Assembly (NCBI RefSeq): GCF_000744285.1
Contig: NZ_JQLQ01000002.1
Coordinates: forward strand, 682,001 to 746,000
Length of the DNA: 64,000 nucleotides
Reading direction: 5' to 3'
From: Carnobacterium pleistocenium FTR1
GTDB lineage: Bacteria; Bacillota; Bacilli; Lactobacillales; Carnobacteriaceae
The notes under the pieces were generated by a model. It worked only from the letters and a program-made list of their open reading frames with translations, had not been told where the DNA came from and made no database searches. Shown piece by piece: positions 37,541 through 48,503 of this stretch (its first letter is position 1; every line of letters begins with the position of its first letter). Position numbers and translations under genes: made by a program.

Positions 37541-38017
37541 ATGGATGATTTAAAAGAGATATTAGATAAATCAATCAAAGGAATCAAAGGTTATTTTAAA
37601 GCAGAATTAAAATTGGCTACACTGACTTTTGTTCTGCTATGTATCGGATTTTATATTATAGGAATCGATTATTGGGGAATCAAAGCATTAGGCATTGCTA
37701 TAGTGGACATTATCCCGATAGTAGGAAGTGGTATTATCATGATTCCGTGGGCACTTATCCACTTTTTGATGGGGAATACAACTATTGCTTGGCAAATAGG
37801 CCTAGTGTATATCGTGATCACTGTGATTCGCCAAATCGCTGAGCCGTTTGTTACTGGAAGAGAAATTGGGGTAAGGCCTCTTTATACATTTATTGTAACG
37901 GCTGTATGCATGCTTATTTTTGGACCCCTAGGAGCATTAGTAGGAGCAGCGGCAGCAATTGTTATAAAGGCTGTTTATGAAGTGAAAATGATTCGAGAAA
38001 GTGATCTGAATGAATAG
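37541..38017 (+). CDS. Half-length AI-2E/YtvI-family membrane protein
   Basis: A 158-residue membrane protein with about five helices that corresponds to the C-terminal half of AI-2E transporter/YtvI proteins (normally 330-370 residues). Family-typical stretches are KGYFKAELKLATLTFVLL near 17-34 and IAIVDIIPIVGSGIIMIPWA near 52-71. The start is convincing (AGTAGGG before ATG) and no N-terminal half is found upstream, where the long repeat lies. It is either a natural short form or a relic of a truncated gene that kept expression. Function unknown. Confidence 0.8.
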   Translation: MDDLKEILDKSIKGIKGYFKAELKLATLTFVLLCIGFYIIGIDYWGIKALGIAIVDIIPIVGSGIIMIPWALIHFLMGNTTIAWQIGLVYIVITVIRQIAEPFVTGREIGVRPLYTFIVTAVCMLIFGPLGALVGAAAAIVIKAVYEVKMIRESDLNE

Positions 38018-38059
38018 GATCATCAAAAAGATGACATTGTTTCTCTAACTGTACAATAT

Positions 38060-38097
38060 TTGGTGTGGATGAAGAAATTCAGTCACACCAATTTTTT
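38060..38097 (+). terminator. Terminator of the half-length YtvI-like gene
   Basis: TTGGTGTG/CACACCAA stem with a 16-base loop, then T6. Confidence 0.82.
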
Positions 38098-38147
38098 ATA
38101 CCAAAAATAAAATCCATTCATCCCAGAAGACTTTTTACCAATAAATA

Positions 38148-38897
38148 TTAGTCTTCATTAAAATAACCATGCAGCTTAAAGCCATCATCTTTAGGTTGAT
38201 AGCCAATATCTACTCTAGCTTGATCGATATCTAAACGCGGAAAAGTGTTATTTGAAAGTCCATTGACTAGTAAGAAAGGTTCTTTTAAAGTCGCGGATAA
38301 ACAACAGTCAATAAGATGGCACATATCTCTCCCTGATAAGTAATTCGCCATTGCTTCGGGTGTATTCATCGCAGGCAAATCGTCATTTTTAAAGTCACCA
38401 ATTCGAAGACCAATGGATTCTAACCCAGTTGTAAAAGCATAATGACTAGCTAATCCTTCTAAATATACTTTGGATACACCATATAGATCAGCAGGCCGAA
38501 CGGGATCATTTGTAGCAATCTGTACATTTTGAGGATAAGCGTCAACAGCATGAATCGAACTGGCAAAAATGATCCGCTTGACGGAATCAGTTTTTGAAGC
38601 CTCAAGGTAAAGATTATGTGGAAGTTGATAATTTAACGGTAAAAGACTAGCATAAAATTCTGCTTCTGGGCTAGGATCTCCAGCTAATTGAATGACATAT
38701 TCAATCCCATCCAATAAACCATGCCAATTATCTAAAACAGATAGATCTAATTCTTTTGTTTGGGTATCTTTTACAAATTCTTTATCAGAATCAGAAAATG
38801 CAACATCAACTAATGTCAAATGATGTTTCTTTTTTAAATGAGTCGTTAGTACTTTGCCAATTCTTCCTTTCGCTCCAGTAATCAAAATTCTAGCCAT
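38148..38897 (-). CDS. NAD-dependent epimerase/dehydratase, uronate dehydrogenase-like
   Basis: A 249-residue extended-SDR enzyme: ILITGAKGRIGKVL (Rossmann motif, residues 4-17), FASSIHAVDAYP with the catalytic Ser near 115, and the Tyr/Lys pair YGVSKVYLEGLA near 140. The short length and the GDFKNDD...GRDMCHLI pattern resemble uronate dehydrogenase rather than UDP-sugar epimerases. No uronate genes are nearby, so the substrate is open. It follows csbD on the same strand but a terminator separates them. Confidence 0.85.
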   Translation of the reverse strand: MARILITGAKGRIGKVLTTHLKKKHHLTLVDVAFSDSDKEFVKDTQTKELDLSVLDNWHGLLDGIEYVIQLAGDPSPEAEFYASLLPLNYQLPHNLYLEASKTDSVKRIIFASSIHAVDAYPQNVQIATNDPVRPADLYGVSKVYLEGLASHYAFTTGLESIGLRIGDFKNDDLPAMNTPEAMANYLSGRDMCHLIDCCLSATLKEPFLLVNGLSNNTFPRLDIDQARVDIGYQPKDDGFKLHGYFNED

Positions 38898-38970
38898 ATT
38901 ATGTCCTCCTTAGTAAAGTGAATGTATAATAAATAGTGTTGCTACTTCAAATTAAAGTCAGTTAAGTGAA

Positions 38971-38998
38971 AAAAGAGTACCACGTTAGCAGTACTCTT
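38971..38998 (-). terminator. Terminator of the csbD-like gene
   Basis: AAGAGTAC/GTACTCTT with a ten-base loop; on the minus strand it runs into T6. Separates the CsbD-family gene from the following epimerase gene. Confidence 0.78.
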
Positions 38999-39020
38999 AA
39001 GGGGAAAACAAAGTTAATGA

Positions 39021-39218
39021 TTATTTGTCGTCTTTGTCGTTTAATTTCTCTTTTGTTTTACCGACTGTTTTTTCAACTTCGCCTTTAGCTTTTTGAGCTT
39101 TACCTTCGGCTTGTTTGCTATGATCGTTTGTAGCATCACCATAAGAATCTTTAGCTTCGCCAACAATCTTATCTTTAATACCTTTAGCTTTATCTTTCAT
39201 TCCGTTATCTTTGTCCAT
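39021..39218 (-). CDS. CsbD-family stress protein
   Basis: A 65-residue, lysine- and aspartate-rich hydrophilic protein of the CsbD family: KAKGIKDKIVGEAKDSYGD near residue 10 followed by the AEGKAQKAKGEVEKTVG repeat. Members are abundant general-stress proteins of unknown mechanism, probably unstructured or helical. AGGAGG stands before the ATG, and a terminator follows. Confidence 0.88.
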   Translation of the reverse strand: MDKDNGMKDKAKGIKDKIVGEAKDSYGDATNDHSKQAEGKAQKAKGEVEKTVGKTKEKLNDKDDK

Positions 39219-39469
39219 GTGTATTTCCTCCTATGAAACTAAATTTTTTTACAGTGGTCATTTTCCTGTCCAAATAGTACATCATTACAATAACTATCTG
39301 GAAATGAAATAGGAATCGTCTTACAAATAAAGCATAACTTGTTGGAAATTAAAAATCAACTGATACGCTTTCAAAAGAACATTCGAAATTAGACAGTTAA
39401 GTTTTCACGAGATATGTGCTAAAATAAAATTATCATAATGGACTAGTCGTATAAAAAAAGGAGCTTTTC

Positions 39470-40192
39470 ATGAAGTTATTGGCAATAGACACTTCTAATC
39501 AAGCAATGAGTATTGCAGTATTAGAGGATCAAAAAGTTATCGGAGAAATCACAACAAATATCAAACGCAATCATAGCGAACGCTTAATGCCAGCTATTGA
39601 TGACTTGATGAAAGATGTACAATGGCAACCTAGTGAACTAGACCGAATAGTAGTAGCTAAAGGACCTGGTTCCTATACAGGATTACGAATTGGTGTAACG
39701 ATTGCCAAAACGTTAGCGTGGACTCTAGGAATCGAGTTAGTAGGAATTTCGAGTCTGGAAATGTTAGCTGGAAATTGTGAAGCTTCATCACACTATCTTG
39801 TCCCTTTATTTGATGCTCGTCGAAGCAATATTTATACAGGTTTATATCAATGGCAGAATGGGAAATTGATTCAAATCGAAGCAGATAAGCATATTGCAGC
39901 AGAACAATGGGCTAAATATTTAAGTGGAAAAGAAGGAACATTCGAATTGATTGGAGAAGACCGTTTCTTATACAAAGACATATTTGAACGTTATCTAACG
40001 AACCGGGTGTATGAAGCGCCACTAAAAGACCATCTTCCTAAAGCGAGTGTATTAGGGTTATTAGGTTTAACAGGAGAGCCTGTTGATGCTCACACGTTTA
40101 CGCCTGATTACTTGAAATTGGCAGAAGCGGAGGAAAATTGGCGCAAAGAACACCCAGATCAACTGGAGGAAGTTTATGTTGAAAAAATTTAA
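39470..40192 (+). CDS. tsaB: tRNA t6A37 synthesis protein TsaB
   Basis: A 240-residue ASKHA-fold protein that partners with TsaD and TsaE to make threonylcarbamoyl-adenosine at tRNA position 37. Typical features are LLAIDTSNQAMSIAVL at the N-terminus, HSERLMPAIDDL near 40 and KGPGSYTGLRIGVT near 65. It overlaps rimI by 17 bases and starts the tsaB-rimI-GNAT-tsaD operon, a common Lactobacillales order. Confidence 0.93.
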   Translation: MKLLAIDTSNQAMSIAVLEDQKVIGEITTNIKRNHSERLMPAIDDLMKDVQWQPSELDRIVVAKGPGSYTGLRIGVTIAKTLAWTLGIELVGISSLEMLAGNCEASSHYLVPLFDARRSNIYTGLYQWQNGKLIQIEADKHIAAEQWAKYLSGKEGTFELIGEDRFLYKDIFERYLTNRVYEAPLKDHLPKASVLGLLGLTGEPVDAHTFTPDYLKLAEAEENWRKEHPDQLEEVYVEKI

Positions 40193-40751
40193 GCAATGGT
40201 TTAGTAATGAAGAAATAGATGAATTTAGTCAAATAATCCATAGTAAGAATTTGGCTAAGCGCTCAAGACTAGCAAAAGAAACCGTTCAGTTGAGTGATGG
40301 TTCTTTCTTAAAAGTATCAATTGGATCCGTACTAGATATTCCCGATATTCTAGAAATAGAAACTCTTTGCTACAATGGTAAAGCTCCGTGGAATAAAAAA
40401 GCGTTAGAACAAGAAATCAAGCATAATACTAACGCTATTTACCTGATTGTTCGAGAGTCGAATAAAGCAGTTGGATTCGTTAGTGCTTGGTTAGTAGAAG
40501 AGGAAACTCATATTACAAACGTAGCAGTCATTCCAAACTACCAAAAGCGAGGTATTGCTACGTTCTTGATTACTGAATTACAAAAAATTTCGCAGTATGA
40601 AGGTATGAATAAGATTAGTTTAGAAGTTCGTGTTTCAAATGGAAAGGCTCAACGACTATATAACAGACTAGGGTTTCAAAATGGGAAAATAAAAAAGGAC
40701 TACTATACTGGTGATCGCGAAGATGCGCTGGAAATGAGTAAGTTTTTATGA
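40176..40751 (+). CDS. rimI: Ribosomal-protein-alanine N-acetyltransferase RimI
   Basis: A 191-residue GNAT acetyltransferase that probably acetylates the N-terminus of ribosomal protein S18. The acetyl-CoA motif is VIPNYQKRGIATFLITELQ near 125-143 and the C-terminal LEVRVSNGKAQRLYNRLGF is RimI-like. An N-terminal extension of about 45 residues (LKKFKQWFSNEEIDEF...) is not found in typical 150-residue RimI proteins. GGAGGAAG and the overlap with tsaB support this start. Confidence 0.9.
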   Translation: MLKKFKQWFSNEEIDEFSQIIHSKNLAKRSRLAKETVQLSDGSFLKVSIGSVLDIPDILEIETLCYNGKAPWNKKALEQEIKHNTNAIYLIVRESNKAVGFVSAWLVEEETHITNVAVIPNYQKRGIATFLITELQKISQYEGMNKISLEVRVSNGKAQRLYNRLGFQNGKIKKDYYTGDREDALEMSKFL

Positions 40752-41236
40752 GGAATCAACTGGTGGATAACGATCCTACAAATGAAGAAATTGTTTTTTT
40801 GTTCAATCAAAGCACAAATTTAACTGAACATGAATTATTCCATTTGGCTGAAGGTAGTTATCCGAATGGAAGCCCTTGGTCTATTAAAGCGTATAAAAGT
40901 GAATTGACCGGAACGTATAATGAATATGGAATTGCTCTGAAACAAGGGAAAAAAGTTGGCTTTATTGGATACACACAGCTTTTTGATGAAGCAGAAATAA
41001 CAACATTTGGCATTTTAAAACCATTTAATAATCAAGGAATCGGTCAATTATTTTTACAATCACTTCTAGCGTTTTTAGAAGGTGAAGAAATAAAAGTAGT
41101 GTTTTTAGAAGTTCGAGAGCAGAATAAATCGGCTATTGCCATATATGAAAAATTAGGTTTTAAAACGATTGCTGTTCGCAAAAACTATTACCATGATCCG
41201 ATAGAACATGCCTTGATGATGCAATTGAATATGTAA
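40748..41236 (+). CDS. Second GNAT acetyltransferase of the tsaB-tsaD operon
   Basis: A 162-residue RimI-like GNAT: ILKPFNNQGIGQLFLQSLL near residue 95 is the acetyl-CoA loop and LEVREQNKSAIAIYEKLGF near 125 the C-terminal signature. ATG overlaps the rimI stop codon (ATGA), so the two are coupled. Two consecutive RimI-like genes before tsaD also occur in other Lactobacillales; which one is the true S18 acetyltransferase cannot be told from sequence alone. Confidence 0.88.
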   Translation: MRNQLVDNDPTNEEIVFLFNQSTNLTEHELFHLAEGSYPNGSPWSIKAYKSELTGTYNEYGIALKQGKKVGFIGYTQLFDEAEITTFGILKPFNNQGIGQLFLQSLLAFLEGEEIKVVFLEVREQNKSAIAIYEKLGFKTIAVRKNYYHDPIEHALMMQLNM

Positions 41237-41265
41237 AAAGAGTCTATTAAAGAAAGAGTGAAACC

Positions 41266-42285
41266 ATGTCTATAAAAAGAAATTTAATTTTAGCGGTTGA
41301 ATCTAGTTGTGATGAAACCAGTGTAGCTGTGGTTGAAGATGGTACTATTGTTCATTCAAATATCATTGCATCACAAATAAAAAGCCATATGCGTTTTGGG
41401 GGCGTAGTACCTGAAATCGCCAGTCGGCATCATGTTGAACAGATCACCCAATGTATTGAAGAAGCTCTACTGGAAGCTGAAGTTGCCTATCAAGACCTTT
41501 CAGCAGTAGCTGTTACTCAAGGACCTGGATTAGTAGGTGCCCTTTTGATTGGGGTCAATGCAGCTAAAGCTGTTGCCTATGCCCATCAGTTACCCTTGAT
41601 TGCTGTTGATCACATGGCGGGTCATATTTATGCTAATCGATTGGTTAAACCGCTTGTTTTTCCGCTTCTAGCATTGGTTGTTAGTGGAGGACATACTGAG
41701 TTGGTTTACATGAAAGAAGATGGCGACTATACGATTATTGGAGAAACAAGAGACGACGCGGCAGGAGAAGCATACGATAAAGTTGGACGAGTATTAGGAT
41801 TAGCTTATCCAGGTGGAAAGAAAATTGATGAGATGGCTCAGCTTGGAGAAGATACATATCATTTTCCAAGAGCTATGATGAAAGAACCTAATTATGATTT
41901 TAGTTTCAGTGGCTTAAAAAGTTCTTTTATCAACACCGTTCATAATGCCAATCAAAAAGGCGAACCATTAAATGACATCAATTTAGCAACTAGTTTTCAA
42001 GCAAGCGTTATCGACGTCTTAGTTTCTAAAACACTGAGAGCGACTAAAGAATTTGAAGTGAAACAGTTACTTTTAGCAGGTGGGGTAGCTGCAAACAAAG
42101 GCTTACGTGATGCCCTTACGAAAGTTATGGCTGAAGAATTGCCAGATGTAGCATTAGTTATTCCACCATTGTCGCTGTGCGGGGATAATGCAGCTATGAT
42201 TGGAGCAGCCGCATTCGTTCAGTATCAAAAAAATCAATTCTCAAATTATGCATTGAATGCTAGACCTGGCTTAACCTTTAATTAA
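41266..42285 (+). CDS. tsaD: tRNA t6A37 threonylcarbamoyltransferase TsaD
   Basis: A 339-residue ASKHA/Kae1 enzyme that transfers the threonylcarbamoyl group to adenosine 37 of ANN-decoding tRNAs. [18 protein letters not shown] at the N-terminus, the iron-binding HMAGHIYA near residue 118, and [12 protein letters not shown] near 140 are all intact; [11 protein letters not shown] is near the C-terminus. It is the last gene of the operon with tsaB and ends at a strong terminator. Confidence 0.95.
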   Translation: MSIKRNLILAVESSCDETSVAVVEDGTIVHSNIIASQIKSHMRFGGVVPEIASRHHVEQITQCIEEALLEAEVAYQDLSAVAVTQGPGLVGALLIGVNAAKAVAYAHQLPLIAVDHMAGHIYANRLVKPLVFPLLALVVSGGHTELVYMKEDGDYTIIGETRDDAAGEAYDKVGRVLGLAYPGGKKIDEMAQLGEDTYHFPRAMMKEPNYDFSFSGLKSSFINTVHNANQKGEPLNDINLATSFQASVIDVLVSKTLRATKEFEVKQLLLAGGVAANKGLRDALTKVMAEELPDVALVIPPLSLCGDNAAMIGAAAFVQYQKNQFSNYALNARPGLTFN

Positions 42286-42289
42286 AAAC

Positions 42290-42326
42290 AAAAAGGAAAT
42301 TGGATTAATCATCCAATTTCCTTTTT
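42290..42326. terminator. Bidirectional terminator between tsaD and the ABC-F gene
   Basis: Perfect arms AAAAAGGAAATTGGAT and ATCCAATTTCCTTTTT with a five-base loop; both converging genes end against it. Confidence 0.92.
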
Positions 42327-42330
42327 CTAT

Positions 42331-44280
42331 TTATTGGTTTAATTCTTCAAGTTTCAAACTTTTCTCTTCCCACTCACTCACTAGAGTATCTAGTTTCTCT
42401 TGAGCAGCAGTCATTTCTTCGTTCAGTTCTTGTACACGTAGGTGATCCCCAAATACCTCTGGATCAATCAATTGTTTTTCACAATTGGTAATAACCGTTT
42501 CAAGATTATCCATTTCTATTTCAATCGTTTCAATGCGACGTGTAAGTTGACGAAGTATTTTTTGTTCAGCTTTATTGTTTTCTCGATTCGCTTTGACTGT
42601 TGGAACAGATTCAATTTTAGTTTTCTTAGTAGTTTCAGCCTCAGCTAGTAAGCGCAACTCTTCTTGTTCAGCCTTTTTTTCAATATAATAGTCGTAATCC
42701 CCTAAATAAAGGGTACTGCCATTCTCAGAGAGCTCAATAACGGTTGTCGCGATCCGGTTAATAAAGTAGCGGTCATGGGAAACAAACAACAGTGTCCCGT
42801 CAAAATCAATTAAGGCATTTTCTAAAACTTCTTTACTATCGATATCCAAATGATTCGTAGGCTCATCTAGCATCAGAAAATTATCTTTATTCATTGCTAA
42901 CTTAGCTAAAGCCAAACGTGCTTTTTCGCCACCACTCAGTGAAGAAACAGCTTTTTCTACATCTTCGCCAGAGAACAAGAAACTGCCTAAAATAGAACGA
43001 ATGTCTTTTTCAGGAGTCGTTTGATGCGCGTCCCAAAGTTCTGCTAAAACCGATTTAGTCGAATTCAAATCTGATTGTTCTTGGTCATAGTATCCCAATA
43101 AAACATTCGTACCGCTTTGTTTTTCACCTTGAATCAATGGAAGTTGTCCAATAAGTGACTTCAATAAAGTTGATTTTCCAATTCCGTTAGGTCCGACTAA
43201 TGCAATCGAATCATATTTTCGAACATCTATATTAACAGGACTAGATAAAATAGTGTCGTCATATCCAATCGCACCGTTAGACAAGTTTAAAACGGCATTG
43301 CCACTTTCTTTTTCTGCTTCAAAAGAGAAGCGGGCTGATTTTTCGTCTCCTTGAGGCCTACCGATTCGGTCTATTTTTTCTAACTGCTTGCGTCTACTTT
43401 GAGCACGTTTTGTGGTTGATGCACGGACTAAATTTCGGCTAACGAAATCTTCTAACTTAGCAATTTCGCCTTGTTGTTTTTCGAATTCTTTCCATTCTTG
43501 TTCCAATTGTGTAGCTTTCAAATCCAAATATCTTGAATAGTTTCCTTTATAATGAGTGATTTTTTTACGACTGATTTCATAAACCTCATTTACAACCTTG
43601 TCTAGGAAGTAACGGTCATGAGAAACAATCAATAATGCTCCATCATAAGACTGCAAATAGTTCTCCAGCCAGCTTAACGTTTCGATATCCAAATGATTCG
43701 TAGGCTCATCAAGAATCAATAAGTCTTTCTTTTCGAGTAGTAGTTTTGCTAAAGCTAAACGCGTTTTTTGACCACCTGAAAGTTGACTGATAAGTTTAGT
43801 ATAATCTTCTTCGAAAAAACGAAAACCATGTAAAACAGAACGGACCTCAGCTTGATATCCGAAGCCATTTTCTTCGCGAAAGCGATTTTGAATATGATCA
43901 TAGCGGTTTAGAGTTGCGTGATAAAGTTCTTCATTTGACAGCAGATCGGGATCTCCAAGCTGCTTCTCAATTGTGTGCATGTCTTGTTCAAGTTGAATGA
44001 CCGATTCAAAAACCGTTAACATTTCATCCCAAATAGTTCTTTCAGAAGCCAAACCAGTATTTTGAGCTAAATAGCCAATACTAACTTGTTTTCCTTTAAC
44101 GATTTTTCCTGCATCAGGCTGCTCTATATTAGCAATCATTTTTAAAAGCGTTGATTTTCCTGTGCCATTTCTTCCAACTAAAGCAATACGGGAGCTTTCT
44201 TGGATTTCTAAATAAATATTTTCAAACAATACATCTGCTCCGAAATAACGGGCGACGTGTTGTGCTTGTAATAGAATCAT
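42331..44280 (-). CDS. ABC-F family ATPase (YdiF/Uup-like)
   Basis: A 649-residue soluble protein with two ABC domains and no membrane part. Domain 1 has ALVGRNGTGKSTLLK (near 33) and LSGGQKTRLALAKLLL (near 162); domain 2 has ALVGPNGIGKSTLLK (near 360) and LSGGEKARLALAKLAM (near 450). The linker between them is rich in Arg/Lys (P-site-tRNA-interacting region), and a coiled coil of about 90 residues ends the protein. Such proteins act on the ribosome. The ATG at 44280 has GAGGA at good distance and begins the family-typical sequence; an upstream in-frame start would add five residues. Confidence 0.92.
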   Translation of the reverse strand: MILLQAQHVARYFGADVLFENIYLEIQESSRIALVGRNGTGKSTLLKMIANIEQPDAGKIVKGKQVSIGYLAQNTGLASERTIWDEMLTVFESVIQLEQDMHTIEKQLGDPDLLSNEELYHATLNRYDHIQNRFREENGFGYQAEVRSVLHGFRFFEEDYTKLISQLSGGQKTRLALAKLLLEKKDLLILDEPTNHLDIETLSWLENYLQSYDGALLIVSHDRYFLDKVVNEVYEISRKKITHYKGNYSRYLDLKATQLEQEWKEFEKQQGEIAKLEDFVSRNLVRASTTKRAQSRRKQLEKIDRIGRPQGDEKSARFSFEAEKESGNAVLNLSNGAIGYDDTILSSPVNIDVRKYDSIALVGPNGIGKSTLLKSLIGQLPLIQGEKQSGTNVLLGYYDQEQSDLNSTKSVLAELWDAHQTTPEKDIRSILGSFLFSGEDVEKAVSSLSGGEKARLALAKLAMNKDNFLMLDEPTNHLDIDSKEVLENALIDFDGTLLFVSHDRYFINRIATTVIELSENGSTLYLGDYDYYIEKKAEQEELRLLAEAETTKKTKIESVPTVKANRENNKAEQKILRQLTRRIETIEIEMDNLETVITNCEKQLIDPEVFGDHLRVQELNEEMTAAQEKLDTLVSEWEEKSLKLEELNQ

Positions 44281-44507
44281 AGTCTTGGTCCTCATTTCAT
44301 CATTCTCAGTAATAGTTTAGCATAGATTTAGGTCTAGGGAAATTATAATCCGCTAAAAGCTAACTTTTAAGAAGCGGATTCACAAAGCTTCTTGTGAATT
44401 TTGGTAATATACTAATTGTAAGTATACATGAAAATATGAGATTTTAAAAAAAATACTAGTATTATAATAGGAAAATGATATAATAAAAACGTTCACTATG
44501 GAAAGAT

Positions 44508-44527
44508 TGTGAAATAAAATTTATGAT
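44508..44527 (+). promoter_or_regulatory. Possible Rex operator upstream of rex
   Basis: TTGTGAAATAAAATTTATGA keeps the left half (TTGTGAA) of the Rex consensus TTGTGAA-N4-TTCACAA but a poor right half; another TTTGTGAAAA half-site lies about 25 bases downstream. Autoregulation by NADH/NAD+ is plausible but the site is weak. Confidence 0.35.
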
Positions 44528-44607
44528 GATTTGTTTGTGAAAAAAAACAGCAGATCAATTGAAGAAATTTAAATTTATGGCTGTATGGCTGATGGAGGAA
44601 AAAAAGA

Positions 44608-45249
44608 ATGGTAGAAAAGAAAATACCCAATGCAACGGCTAGGCGACTGCCGATTTATTATCGCTATTTGCGATTCTTACATGATTCCGGAAAAGTGCGT
44701 GTCTCTTCAACTGAATTGAGTGAAGCTATCAAAGTGGATAGTGCAACGATTCGAAGAGATTTCTCTTATTTTGGTGCTCTAGGAAAAAGAGGATACGGAT
44801 ACGATGTTGAAGATTTAATGAATTTCTTTAGCAAAACACTTAAGCAAGATCAGTTAACAAATGTCGCATTGATTGGGGTAGGGAACTTAGGCCGTGCTTT
44901 ACTAAACTACAATTTCCATCAAAGCAATAATATGCGGATCAGTGCAGCTTTTGATGTGAAAGAAGAAATCGTAGGCACTATTTTAAGTGGGGTCCCTATT
45001 TACCATATGGACGATATGATTGAACAATTAAAGGTTCAACAAATTGAAATTGTTATTATCACTATCCCCTCAACTGTAGCGCAAGAGATAGCTGATCGAT
45101 TAGTTGAAGCGAATGTAAGAGGGATCTTGAACTTTACGCCTTTTAGAATCTCTGTACCAGACAGTGTCAGAGTTCAAAATGTTGATTTAACAAATGAACT
45201 ACAAACATTGATTTACTTCATTGATCATTACAAACCAACAGAAGAATAA
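44608..45249 (+). CDS. rex: Redox-sensing transcriptional repressor Rex
   Basis: A 213-residue repressor responding to the NADH/NAD+ ratio. An N-terminal winged helix ([16 protein letters not shown]..., with [14 protein letters not shown] as recognition region near residues 48-61) is joined to a Rossmann domain with [10 protein letters not shown] near residue 94 and a C-terminal swapped helix. It is complete and the usual length. A GGAGG site precedes the ATG. It typically represses fermentation and anaerobic-metabolism genes. Confidence 0.94.
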   Translation: MVEKKIPNATARRLPIYYRYLRFLHDSGKVRVSSTELSEAIKVDSATIRRDFSYFGALGKRGYGYDVEDLMNFFSKTLKQDQLTNVALIGVGNLGRALLNYNFHQSNNMRISAAFDVKEEIVGTILSGVPIYHMDDMIEQLKVQQIEIVIITIPSTVAQEIADRLVEANVRGILNFTPFRISVPDSVRVQNVDLTNELQTLIYFIDHYKPTEE

Positions 45250-45255
45250 TTGAAT

Positions 45256-45296
45256 AAAAAAGGAAACAAACTGTTTAAGGTTTGTTTCCTTTTTTT
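45256..45296. terminator. Bidirectional terminator after rex
   Basis: Arms AAAAAAGGAAACAAAC and GTTTGTTTCCTTTTTT. The right arm is also the last coding triplets of the converging small membrane-protein gene, so one stem serves as terminator and coding sequence. Confidence 0.88.
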
Positions 45297-45502
45297 AGTT
45301 TGTAGTAAACTTCAAGTACTTTTGAAGCCCTAATAAAATAACTTGTAGAGAATAGGACATAAAGTATGGAAAAGAATGTCCAACCGGAGTTGTTTACAGA
45401 ATCAATAGCAAACCAGATAAATACTCCCGACATCAAGTAGCTAAGGATGATTTGTATTATAAAATTACGATTTTTTATCAAATGAAAATTCCTTTCTAAC
45501 AT
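45275..45502 (-). CDS. Small two-helix membrane protein
   Basis: A 75-residue protein with two predicted transmembrane helices (about residues 13-33 and 38-58) and basic ends (MLERNFHLIKNRN, KLKKGNKP), giving a likely hairpin with both ends in the cytoplasm. It starts 8 bases after the stop of the CPBP protease gene, so it is probably co-translated. The last codons lie inside the rex terminator stem. I do not recognise a family; a partner or substrate of the upstream protease is possible (inference). Confidence 0.7.
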   Translation of the reverse strand: MLERNFHLIKNRNFIIQIILSYLMSGVFIWFAIDSVNNSGWTFFSILYVLFSTSYFIRASKVLEVYYKLKKGNKP

Positions 45503-45510
45503 TCAGTGAT

Positions 45511-46176
45511 TCACCATAAAAGGGCCACTAACATAACTAACGTGTTCATAGCAATGTGGGTAATAATTGGGGTAGCAATATTTTTTGTCTTACTATAGAG
45601 GAAACAAAAAACAAAAGACATAGCAGAGTAAAGTAAGATATGTCCATCAAAATGCATAAAAGCAAAGATAAGCGAACTAATCACTGCTGCACCTATACCA
45701 CCTGTAAGGTCATACAAGAAGCCAAAAATCACTTTTCTAAAAACGAATTCTTCCATGATTGGTCCCATAATGGAAACAATGATCATATAAATAGGATAAC
45801 TTTCTACGATCACAAGAATATTTTGTGTATTAGCAGAGTCAACTGGAAGTCCCAATAGTAGAATTTCAATAATATTTGCGATATATTGCGTTAAAAGAAC
45901 TAGAGGTATCCCAACAATGATTCCCCAATAAAGGACTCTTTTTAAAGGTACGGATGGACTTAAGGTTAGAGAATTTCGGATGGTCGACTTCCGATTAAGT
46001 AGAAGCATAGCAATGGCTCCTATAGAAAAGCTAACTATCGTTCCATAAATCGAAGCTTCCGTTTGGAAATCTTTCGGAGCTGCAAGAAGAATAACTACCG
46101 GTAAAAATTGAGCAAGTAGATAAAAGAGTATAATTAAAATCGATGTGTGACTAGCGAGTTTTTTCACTGTAATCAA
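45511..46176 (-). CDS. CPBP-family intramembrane metalloprotease
   Basis: A 221-residue membrane protein with about six to seven helices. The CPBP (Abi/CAAX-like) motifs are intact: EEFVFRK (Glu-Glu and Arg) near residue 140, FAFMHF (His) near 174, and HIAMN near 207. Bacterial members are implicated in bacteriocin self-immunity and in protein processing. It is transcribed away from groESL; this neighbourhood recurs in other Lactobacillales. A small membrane protein is encoded directly downstream. Confidence 0.88.
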   Translation of the reverse strand: MITVKKLASHTSILIILFYLLAQFLPVVILLAAPKDFQTEASIYGTIVSFSIGAIAMLLLNRKSTIRNSLTLSPSVPLKRVLYWGIIVGIPLVLLTQYIANIIEILLLGLPVDSANTQNILVIVESYPIYMIIVSIMGPIMEEFVFRKVIFGFLYDLTGGIGAAVISSLIFAFMHFDGHILLYSAMSFVFCFLYSKTKNIATPIITHIAMNTLVMLVALLW

Positions 46177-46412
46177 ACCCTTCTTTTCAAGATTAATGAT
46201 TCTTATTTTATAGAGCTATAAAATAACTTTAGGAGAAAAGCTCCCTGATAAAGTAACAAGAACCAACAAAAATTTTATACAAACTGAAAATAACTTCGCT
46301 TTCTAGTATACCATAAAAGAACAAAAAAAGAATACAACACTATAGAAGACAAAGATTTTTTGAAATAAAGAGGGGTCTAGCTAAAAAGGAATCGGAGTCG
46401 AGATTAAAATTC

Positions 46413-46440
46413 TTGCATTCTGTTCTGTATTTGTTATTAT
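46413..46440 (+). promoter_or_regulatory. groESL promoter
   Basis: TTGCAT (46413-46418) and TATTAT (46435-46440) with a 16-base spacer, ending 11 bases before the CIRCE operator. Confidence 0.65.
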
Positions 46441-46451
46441 AAAGAAGTAGT

Positions 46452-46478
46452 TTAGCACTTGAGTTGTCTGAGTGCTAA
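46452..46478 (+). promoter_or_regulatory. CIRCE operator (HrcA binding site)
   Basis: TTAGCACTT-N9-GAGTGCTAA, one base off the consensus TTAGCACTC-N9-GAGTGCTAA, between the groESL promoter and the groES start. It shows HrcA-controlled heat-shock regulation. Confidence 0.95.
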
Positions 46479-46511
46479 AACGGAAGAAATAATTTAGACG
46501 GAGGGATTTAC

Positions 46512-46796
46512 GTGTTAAAACCATTAGGAGATCGTGTCATCATTGAAGTTGCTAAGGAAGAGGAAAAAACAATCAGTGGGATTGTTTTACCGGGTTCAGC
46601 TAAAGAAAAACCTCAAACAGGTTCAGTCATAGCTGTTGGTGGAGGTCGTGTTTTAGAAAACGGCTCAACAGTAGCAGTAGCAGTAAAAGTAGGCGATACT
46701 GTCCTATTTGAAAAATATGCTGGAGCAGAAGTGAAATACGATGGTAAAGAATATTTAGTGGTAAAAGAACACGATATCGTGGCAGTCATAGATTAA
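46512..46796 (+). CDS. groES: Co-chaperonin GroES
   Basis: A 94-residue cap subunit of the chaperonin. N-terminal [16 protein letters not shown], the mobile loop [18 protein letters not shown] (about 20-37), and [18 protein letters not shown] at the C-terminus are typical. The start is GTG at 46512 with GGAGGG in front. It is the first gene of the groESL operon, below a promoter and CIRCE element. Confidence 0.96.
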   Translation: MLKPLGDRVIIEVAKEEEKTISGIVLPGSAKEKPQTGSVIAVGGGRVLENGSTVAVAVKVGDTVLFEKYAGAEVKYDGKEYLVVKEHDIVAVID

Positions 46797-46834
46797 AACC
46801 AATAAACAAAAACTTGAACAAACTAACTTAATGA

Positions 46835-48472
<1,638 letters not shown>

Positions 48473-48503
48473 GTCCATCAACTTAAAACAAATAGTATGA
48501 CAC

